Source of the DNA: Hirundichthys speculiger | Lineage: Eukaryota; Chordata; Actinopteri; Beloniformes; Exocoetidae | Direction of reading: 5' to 3' | Assembly: GCA_018398805.1 (NCBI GenBank) | Contig: JAGFBZ010000737.1 | Location: 484,312-548,311 of the forward strand | DNA: 64,000 nucleotides | Part shown: positions 56,345 through 64,000 of the stretch, in pieces | How positions within the stretch are numbered: the first letter of the stretch is position 1 | How the letters are laid out: every line of letters starts with the position of its first letter | Program-made: the position numbers and the translations under genes | Notes under the pieces: generated by a model | The model's database searches: none | What the model was told of the DNA's origin: nothing | Seen by the model: the letters and a program-made list of their open reading frames with translations, nothing else

Positions 56345-57640
56345 AAGTCAAAGTCAAAGTGAGCTTTATTGTCAATCAGACCATGTAACTGTAATTACAC
56401 AGAGGATTGAAATTGCGTTTCTCCAAACTCCAAATGTGCAAAGTAAAAAATAGCAAACAACATAAACATAGTAACACAACAAAACATAGTAACACAACAT
56501 AAACATAGTAACACAACATAAACATAGCAACACAACAAAACATAGTAACACAACATAAACATAGTAACACAACATAAACATAGTAACACAACATAAACAT
56601 AGTAACACAACATAAACATAGTAACACAACATAAACATAGTAACACAACAAAACATAGTAACACAACAAAACATAGTAACACAACATAAACATAGTAACA
56701 CAACATAAACATAGTAACACAACATAAACATAGTAACACAACAAAACATAGTAACACAACAAAACATAGTAACACAACATAACATAGTAACACAACATAA
56801 ACATAGTAACACAACATAGTAACAAGTAACATAGTAACAAAAACATAGTAACACAACAAACATAGTAACACAACATAAACATTAGTAACACAACATAAAC
56901 ATAGTAAACAACATTAGTTTAGAGGTGTAGTCAGTTTTTTTTTTTTTTTTTTTAGGTCAGTTTGAGGTATGTTGCTGATGTGCAATAATGCAAGGTGTGA
57001 TAATACAGGTGCATATGGTAAAGTGCAAAGTGCTGAATAGCAATAGCAGTTGTCTCTGGTGGTTTTGGTGCACAATGATCTATAGTGCCTTCCAGAAGGG
57101 AGAATTTCAAAAACTTTGTCTGCAGAGATGTTCCCTGTCCATTTCCTGACCCTGGAACAGTACAGATCCAAGATGGAGGGAAGATCTGCACAGATACTTT
57201 TCAATGCAGACCTTGTTGCAGTCTGTACCTGTCCTGTTCAGTTACCGGTCTAAACCAGACAGTGATGAAAGTGTACAGGACATACCAGATGATGGCAGGG
57301 TAGAAGGTGATCAGCAGCTCCTGGGCTGACTCAGGAAGTACAACCTCTGCTGCGTCTTACGGACAGCGACTACGTGCGAGGTCCACTTCAGATCCTGGGA
57401 AATTGTGGATCCCAGAAACCTAAAAGTGTCTACAGTAGACACCGTGTTGTTGAGGATCATGAGGGGTGGGAGTGTCAGGGGTTTCCTCCTAAAATCCACT
57501 GTCAACTCCACAGTCTTAAGCAAGTTCAGCTCAAGGTGGTTCTTTCTGACTGCACCGTTGGACCATCTCACAATGGACAATTTGCATTTGGCTAATCTTG
57601 GGTACAATGTGGAGAATGGTATGTGCAGACTGTACATGGA
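56345..57640 (-). mobile_element. CR1/L2-like LINE 3' part, minus strand, with internal minisatellite
   Basis: The minus strand from 57637 to 57311 reads NHLELNLLKTVELTVDFRRK, VSTVDTFRFLGSTISQDLKW, and KTQQRLYFLSQPRSC. These match the end of reverse transcriptases of the CR1/L2/Rex1 group. Downstream sequence (57300-57060) is the LINE's 3' coding remnant, then a tail ending near AGTGAGCTTTATTGTCAATC at 56356. The 56458-56906 minisatellite has grown inside the tail. Confidence 0.75.
56458..56906. repeat. Minisatellite, about 20-bp unit, about 23 copies
   Basis: The unit AACATAGTAACACAACATAA appears in two versions (with ACATAAACATAG or ACAAAACATAG). Reverse frames give long Leu-Cys-Tyr repeats that look membrane-like; these are repeat artefacts, open in all three minus frames. 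Confidence 0.95.
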
Positions 57641-57960
57641 TGAGCCCTCTAGAATCGGAGGCTATGATTATTCCCAGATAGCAAATGAAATCTGGCCCAG
57701 TTGTGGCCCACATGTCCAACATTCCTCTGGCTCACTGTGTGGAATGACAGTGATGACTTGACCTGAGTGTGGCACCAGAAGTCAGCCATATAAGGACCAA
57801 CTCTGGGCCACAACTCTCAAATGACATGGCCTACATGTGGGCCAGATGTGGGCAATATAGCCCATATATGAGCCTCAGTTGGGCTAGATATGGGCCTTAA
57901 CTGGAACTTATGAGGGATACATGTGAGCAAGATGTCTGAGAAACAGTGCAGTGAAAAAGT
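57640..57960. repeat. Diverged 'GGGCC' motif repeat
   Basis: Irregular recurrences of TGTGGGCC / GGGCCAGATGTGGGC / TATGGGCC resemble diverged units of the 6301-6752 minisatellite type and the sequence at 63650-63880. Confidence 0.4.
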
Positions 57961-57967
57961 ATTTTCA

Positions 57968-58850
57968 GGGCCCGAGCACCGAGGGTGCGATAACCCTACT
58001 GTATTTCGAATGTTTATTATTGTTATTATTATTCCGACGAAATAATTGCCTTTTGGGGGGCCTTAACATACTCGTAAACTCATGAAATTTTGCACATGCA
58101 TTCATTGTCTGTGAAATTTATGTATTTTATGGGTGCTGTGCAATAGCGCCACCTTCTTTTTTTGTATCGACCAGCCCCTCCATATGCTTCCACCTACAGA
58201 CATGAACTTTGTGTGACTGATGTATCATCCTCAGACCTACAAAAAAGTCTCTTGGACCCATGCTCTAATTCTTACAGGAAGTCCGCTATTATGAATGGAA
58301 TATGCAGTTTTTCCAATATTTTGGTCATTTCCAGGCCTCGTACTTTAACGAACTCCTCCCAGAGATTTGGTTGGATTGACTCCAAACTTGTTTTGTTCTA
58401 ATCTAGATACATGGCCAATGAAAGTTTGCGAAGCATATAACTTTTCACAAGAGGGCGTGGCTGTAGTGAGTTTGATGTCATTTCGAAGATTCGCCATGAA
58501 TGGGAAAAGTTGTTCTAACGGGCACCTGGATTGTCCATTCTGCCCCAAAATCCATACGTTTGATGATTCTTCCACCTCGAACAAGTGTATCTGACAATCT
58601 TTGATGAACTCCATAGCACCACCATCTGGTCATAGGAATATGATTTTGGTCGTATGTGCATTATCTACCTCCCTCTTCCTCATATCAGCCTGAGAAGCGG
58701 TCAGACTGAACTCAGAAGTGCCCTCATGCATGATGTACAGTTTCATGTGTGGATGTCCAACGGTGCCAGCGCTATTCTTTGTAAAACAGGAAGTGGATGG
58801 TTTTGTTGCACACGAATGAAATAAATTCATAGAAAATCACATGTTGGTCA
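57968..58850 (+). repeat. 'GGGCCCGAGCACC' dispersed repeat, second long copy
   Basis: GGGCCCGAGCACCGAGGGTG starts it, and the order then follows 22288-23345 and, after 58610, parts of 24650-25530. There are no terminal inverted repeats that I can read. Confidence 0.75.
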
Positions 58851-58852
58851 TA

Positions 58853-59520
58853 GTGTCCTACCGATAGGGATTTTTTGGCCGATAACGATAACCGATTTTA
58901 GAGGGGGGGGCAATCACTGATAACCGATATTCAACCGATATAGTGAATTTTTGAGATGGAATGAAAACAGGCCTTGGATTGTGCAAAGATTTTGCCCCGT
59001 GCCACTGTGCCACTATGCAAAGGCACAGTCACAGTAGTACAGACAGCTGCTTTATTACAACAATGTCTTTATTCAAAACTTAATGTTTTTTTTAATTACG
59101 CTGAACTTGTTTAAATGAACATTTGTAGTTTTTCAGTCAAGCAAAAAGAAAAAAGTGGAATGACACAGACAGCAGATTTGCACATAAAAATAAAATAATA
59201 TAGCAGCTAGTACTGAACCTGAGAATAACGTAAATTCTTGCTGTGCTGACATTTCTATAAATAAATAAATTTAGTGCCACCAGTGCCATTGTTATCTTTT
59301 TTGAAATAGTCCCAGACCTGGCTCCTTTTTGTAGCCATCTGTGTAATAAAGGAAAGAAAAACATTTTATTTAATCTAGGTATTTTAAAATGTGTTCATAT
59401 ATTTTGCATGCAAAACAAATCAGAAATGCAACAAAACTACTACAGTTGCAATACAGGCAGTAGAGTAGACTAGAAACTGCTAGAAATGTGCCAAATATGG
59501 GCATTCCTAATCCTGTCCAT

Positions 59521-59602
<82 letters not shown>

Positions 59603-60966
59603 GCACAGGAGAGAAGACCAGGAGAAGGAGACCACTATTGTATTTCTTAGGGATGTAAAAAGTTTTTACAGTGTTTAAAGCCACAAGTGAACAGCCCGTT
59701 TTAATCCCATGCTGCTGCTGCACCGGATAGCAGCGCTGAAAAGACGTCTTCGAGCCGACAGATTTCAACTGCAGCACAATAATGATCTGATGTGAGCTTT
59801 CTTAAACAATATAGCAGTCATATAACTGTCAGAAATTCAAAACTAAGCACAACCACTTTTATCACGCAGACCTATTCACCTAAAGCTCCCATCAGTCCAC
59901 AGCAGCAGACACCGTCTGACTGCTCAGTCAGAGTCACAGCTGAAATATCCACAGAAATATTTCTTACCTTACCCCACGTTTTTCACAGCATTCAGTCAGT
60001 CTCAAATCTCAGATTTAAAACATTATAATACACAGGTGTTATTATTCCCAAATCCGTAATATTCCTCATCGTCACGTTACTTCATAATAATTTATGTGAT
60101 AAAGTTTTTTTTAATATCCATAGAAATACAATAGTTGTCTCCTCCTTGTCTTCTTCTCTCCTGTGCTTTGTATGTCTCCTCCTATCACTTATCTAGACGT
60201 TACCTGTCTCGATATCTTTTATTATGTTTGACTGTAAATGCATTGTACGGCGCAGCCGAGCGACTAGTGCTTGCTTGGATTCATCAATCCTTTTAACCAC
60301 ACATTTGTATTAACTGTACCCTTCTGTGCTTTTGTGCAAACCGTGTTCACAAACACGGGGAAATTAACACAGAACAATGAATCCACAATTATACCGATGG
60401 CATGTCATGTGTTGGGCTGTTTTAGTTTTTGCTACTTAAACATGAACTGATCCCTTAACTCTGCTAACGTCATTCATGTAGCTAATGCTACGAGACACCA
60501 GCTAATGCTATGAGGCGGATGGTAAAGTTACCTCGTAGTTAGTCTACTAATTAATAATTAGCCTACACACGGGGGTCTTGGCCGGGGACACTTTCATGTT
60601 GAAAGGGGCAATGAAATGTGGCCTATAATGATCATGTTAACCGTTACTTAGCCTATTTCAGTAACTAACTTACCGTTGCTTGTGGCAAGAGGGAAAAACT
60701 CTTGCGATGGTGCTGGTCCAGTCAGAGTTTTGGCGATGAGGTGAGGTGATGTGGTGAAGAGTAAAGTGGGGGAGGGACTGAAATGTGAGCTGAGCTCAGC
60801 GCGCTCTGCTGGACAAAATAAATCATTACACCAGCACTTTAATATTTGTCACATTTTTTTTTTCTATCGGCGAGACATTTCACAGATACGATAGAACCTC
60901 CGATAGAACGGGAGCCGTTCTATCGGGCCCCGATATATCGGTGAACGATAATCGGTCGGACACTAG
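58853..60966. mobile_element. hAT-like element with TAGTGTCC(T/G)ACCGAT ends
   Basis: The left end TAGTGTCCTACCGATAGGGA with CCGATAACGATAACCGATT and the right end GATAATCGGTCGGACACTA are inverted. No target duplication remains. The 2.1-kb interior has no transposase frame, and contains a (CA)n run at 59523-59600. Confidence 0.7.
59523..59600. repeat. (CA)n microsatellite
   Basis: About 37 CA units with one CCCC interruption. Confidence 0.97.
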
Positions 60967-61009
60967 CATTAAGTGATTCCCTCTTGAGTGCAGTGAGAAG
61001 AATAGAAAC

Positions 61010-61560
61010 TTTCCTTCCTCTTTTCCCTACTATAGTCATTTGAACAAATAGCTTCTGTTTGAGTGCTGTAAGGGCTGAATCAACATCTTCATCCATTTCT
61101 GATGTGTACTGTTAAGTACATAGACACAGGAATTTTGAATATGTATCCTGCTCTCTGGCTATAGAAGAGGATCTGCATCAGGGTCACTTTAGTTGGTCTC
61201 TCCAGTTTAAGTGTAAAAGCTCTTCATTCAGGGAAGTTAAATGTTGCTGCTGTTTCTCAGACAAAGAGCACAGACAATTCTGGACATCCTTAGTTAAAGG
61301 TAAGAGTTGAGGAGGATTCCAGTTGGTTTTGGTCAAGTTGAGCTAGTGTTTGGCTTGCAGTGTCATATTTTTCAGCTTGGTATCACTGTGCAAATTCTGA
61401 GCATCTTGAACAGTTTATCTGCCATCTTCAGTTCCTTAGACTTAATAAACATGGCCAAAGAATCCAAACTCTGACTTTGTGAACAAGAGAAGGATAATAT
61501 TTGCAGAAGAGATACCTTGGCTGTACTATTCAGGATTTTGTGAGATATTTGAGTTTTCAC
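61010..61560 (-). other. Possible decayed coding sequence, minus strand
   Basis: On the minus strand one frame with few stops reads NWNPPQLLPLTKDVQNCLCS, then EQDTYSKFLCLCT-stop-QYTSEMDEDVDSALTALKQK. A second frame (61560-61372) is open for 62 codons. The helical, charged composition looks protein-like, unlike the AT-rich surroundings. I do not recognise a family; a retrocopy or a chance run is possible. Confidence 0.25.
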
Positions 61561-62969
61561 AGGTGTAACTTATTTTTATTTACAATAACAATCTGGAAAG
61601 CTCTTTCAGCTATTGTCAAATATTCAGGTGTTGGCTGTAATCATACACTAGAATGAAGTGGTCTTCCTTAATTGGAACAGCAGTCTTTTCATATCACTGA
61701 ATAACTTCAAGTATGCATCACTAAAAATTCAGATGTAACAGGTTCGGCAAAAGCACACAGTGCTTTGGCTCTTGTTTAATTTTGTTCAGATGGGTGATCC
61801 CGAGACTTTTATTTGCAGACTTGAAAATGTCACTGAATCACTCCTTTTGTCAAAAGTCCACAGCAAAAGACAGCCTGTACATTTTTGTCCAATTATTTTT
61901 TTTCCTTTGGTTTGTAGCTTTCTAAAGCTTCAGTTTTTAATTTAGATTATGTCTAAAATAATGATATAATTTAAGTGCAGTTGCCTTTCTTTTGAGTTCA
62001 TTGGCAAACTGAAAGCTTTTGTGATGCCAACAGTACCCTCGTATTTACATTGCAAATGTGTTTTTTTTGTACTCGGTAATGCAAGCAGTGATGTGGGGAA
62101 TGTTTCTTTGTTTCAAACCCTCTATCTCTGACTAGAGACGCATTGGATCTGAATGAAAAGCTTGCTTTGCTTAAATTAGTTGATTAAAGTTTGCTTTTTT
62201 TGTTTATTTTCCAGAGACAAACCTTTATACTCCTGTATTACATTGTTACTCATTATCAGCATTACATAGTTTATTTATAGACAAATTTATTAAAATAATC
62301 AAAATGATTAGTTACAATGACATAATAAACTAATATTTATTATCACTTAATCAAGTGCTGTAATTGTACATCTATGGTAATATTATAAATTCAGTATTTG
62401 TTTTCCCCCCTGATTGTTAATTACATTTTTTTGAGTTTTATAACACTCCAAAATATTTAAGCGTAGGATCTGATCCTTGATAAGCACTTGCATATAGTTT
62501 TAGTGAAACCTGATTGTCATAAAGAGGAGACCCATCCTCTCTGACAACTGTACATAAATAAAGATTTCAGAAACCTGAGCAGATGGGCTTTTATGAACTA
62601 CACTTGAACTGTTTAGTGTTATTTGATTATGTTCTGGATGAGAAATACCTTCTTGTGTATGACATTCTACAGCTTAAAGTTAAATGTATGTTTACCTTCC
62701 TCTCACTGTCAGCTTGCAGTGTGCAAAATGCAATCTCTCTGAGGCATGTATGTGTTTGTTTCATCTTCTGCAACCAGGAACACTATTTTGTTCACGGTTG
62801 TCTGTTTTTCTTCTCTTTTGGCATTTAATTGTTCATCAATTTATTTTTCAACATCACAGTTTTTATTCATCCTGATGTGTCCAATATTTAGTTTATTGGC
62901 TGTTCATCACTTCTTACCATTATCTTTCCCACTCTACCTTGTCTCTGTGTCCGTCTCCTCTCTCTGCAG

Positions 62970-63088
62970 GTACTATGGGAACATACATCGTGTGAAAGCT
63001 GAGAAGCTGCTGCTTGCTTCACAAAACACAGATGGCTCATTCTTGGTTCGCATTAGTGAAAGTAACAGTGATGAGTATACGATCTCTG
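62970..63088 (+). CDS. srms: SRMS-like tyrosine kinase, second coding exon (start of SH2 domain)
   Basis: The exon encodes (K)YYGNIHRVKAEKLLLAS, QNTDGSFLVRISESNSDEYT and IS. It has the (W/Y)(Y/F).G.I.R..AE.LL start, the FLVRISES strand with the phosphotyrosine-binding Arg, and the beginning of the YTIS strand. The first base completes the Lys codon from exon 1 (phase 2), and the exon ends one base into the next codon (donor CTCTG|GTAAGA). That base is G, fitting the usual S-V of SH2 domains. The usual Trp before the first Tyr is absent. An ORF that reads through the donor is not real. The remaining SH2 and the kinase domain are outside the window, so the family assignment rests on SH3 and SH2 only. 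Confidence 0.88.
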
Positions 63089-64000
63089 GTAAGAGCCTTC
63101 ATCCACGTTCTCAATCATTCAAGCCTATGTAAACTTGAATTAATCTATTTATAAATAGTTAAAAACACTTATGAGGTTGTAATGGGGAAAAAAAAAAAAA
63201 ATGTAACACTATGCTTGTAGCATCACAAACATACGGAACTAACGAATTATCAGTTTAATAAAGTAACAGAGTCTAGGATGAGAACTGACTCATGACCTTA
63301 CTTTTATAAAATATCCTCCTCAGAATATTCTACATACCATAGTCACATTTTTAGATACATATTTCAATCATTCTTGCTTAAAAATATTTAGTTGAAAATA
63401 TGTATTAATCTTTAAAATGTTGGAATATCAATGGAGGAACACTACTGCATGAAATATAGAATCATAAACACTCATAAAGGATTTTTGACTCTATTAGTAG
63501 GTGGTACTGAGTTCTCCGCCAGTCTCTTATTGTTAACATCATGACTGATGTTAGCTTGGACAACATTCTTCTGTCACCTGCCTCCTAAGACTCTCCAAAG
63601 ACTAGTAGAGACCTCAGCCCTGCTTGCTAGCTTTTTTTTTTCTGTCTGGTCTGTATATAGATTGAGATGAATGTGGCTGTCTACTGGCCTGTATAACCAC
63701 CAGGCATGGCCCAGTTCTTAGTTTTCTTTGGAGTCTTGGGCCATGCCTGACCCTCACACTTACTGCATTCCATGTCAAGATGAGCTGTGAAATTTTGGGC
63801 CACATCTGCCTCATACCTCATGTTGCAAAGCGTGGGTTTTGCCCATTTCATGAATTTTGGAACATGTCTGGCCCAAGCAGCAACCATCCCACTTCTGAAT
63901 TGAAGCTCAGGGAGTATGTTTTTTTTGCAGCTCCCTGAGTGACCACGAGGTGCTGTCTGCAAAACAGAGTAAATCGCCATTGACTCTACGTTTACCTTGC
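63089..64000 (+). other. srms: Intron 2 of the SRMS-like gene (part)
   Basis: The intron begins GTAAGA and runs off the window. 63650-63880 holds a repeat with recurring TGGGCCA/GGCCATG motifs (GGCATGGCCCAG, TTGGGCCATGCCTGACC, TTGGGCCACATCTGCC, TCTGGCCCAAGC) similar in style to 57640-57960. The minus-strand frames there are repeat-derived. Confidence 0.6.

Larger units (their letters stand above)
54804..62969 (+). other. srms: Intron 1 of the SRMS-like gene
   Basis: The 8.2-kb intron from GTGAGT to TCTCTGCAG holds DNA elements, a LINE 3' part with a minisatellite, and the 'GGGCCCGAGCACC' repeat. The stretches 55935-56340 and 61570-62960 are AT-rich with nothing recognised. Confidence 0.8.

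Noticed and set aside
56372..56891. Three minus-strand ORFs of 158-171 residues looking like membrane proteins
   Set aside because: They are the three frames of a 20-bp minisatellite; no start context, homology or non-repeat part.
59370..59777. Cys-Val repeat ORF on the minus strand
   Set aside because: It is the (CA)n microsatellite.
54583..63088. Kinase being FRK, PTK6 or a classical Src member
   Set aside because: The SH3 lacks the usual Trp pair and has an AKKLTGS.ESGLIP segment as in SRMS, and there is no Gly2; the kinase domain is not in view, so this stays open to revision.
62746..63132. 128-residue ORF spanning the SH2 exon
   Set aside because: Only 62970-63088 is exon; the leading part is pyrimidine-rich intron and the end reads past the donor.

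Overview
The window looks like part of a teleost fish genome, probably a percomorph. It has multi-exon genes with GT-AG introns of several kb, dense Tc1 and hAT DNA transposons, Rex3-like and CR1/L2-like LINEs, tRNA-derived SINEs, a Ty3/Gypsy element, a decayed class I endogenous retrovirus, and many AT/GT microsatellites. Classification rests on protein motifs and terminal repeats read by eye; no database search was run.

Two host genes are supported, both on the + strand. (1) The 3' half of fam120c (constitutive coactivator of PPAR-gamma-like protein 2) runs from 5472 to the stop at 35608. It has seven coding exons: 5472-5719, 9444-9558, 15569-15778, 19663-19900, 27913-28048, 35136-35199 and 35351-35608. 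All splice phases match and together they encode about 423 residues, provided a 2-bp gap in the first exon is bridged. Earlier exons lie upstream of the window. The long 3' flank may be 3' UTR, with AATAAA signals at 35963, 38802 and 41442. (2) The first two coding exons of a Src-related non-receptor tyrosine kinase, best matched to SRMS (PTK6/BRK group), lie at about 54420-54803 (N-terminus and SH3) and 62970-63088 (start of SH2). They are joined across an 8.2-kb intron; the kinase domain lies beyond the window.

Layout: 1-5471 is fam120c intron with hAT copies, SINE and LINE fragments. 5472-35608 is fam120c, its introns packed with repeats: a 60-bp minisatellite, Tc1 remnants, a Rex3-like LINE, a hAT nested in a hAT with perfect 8-bp target duplications, a fold-back element nested inside a Tc1-type MITE, and a 129-bp hairpin beside an exon. 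35609-41470 is probable 3' UTR/flank. 41880-51860 is an intergenic transposon graveyard (LINE fragment, endogenous retrovirus, Tc1 5' end, Ty3/Gypsy). 52000-54120 is AT-rich intergenic DNA. 54120-54810 is a CpG-rich promoter and first exon of the SRMS-like gene, followed by its repeat-filled intron.

The points most worth checking are the apparent frameshifts in both host genes, the fold-back element whose arms carry a CCAAT-box promoter-like block and whose loop holds a possible mini-exon, a solo arm of that element in the kinase intron, a MADF-domain fragment inside a hAT-type MITE, and about 100 bp duplicated on both sides of a LINE fragment. I found no CRISPR, operon or other prokaryotic-type system.
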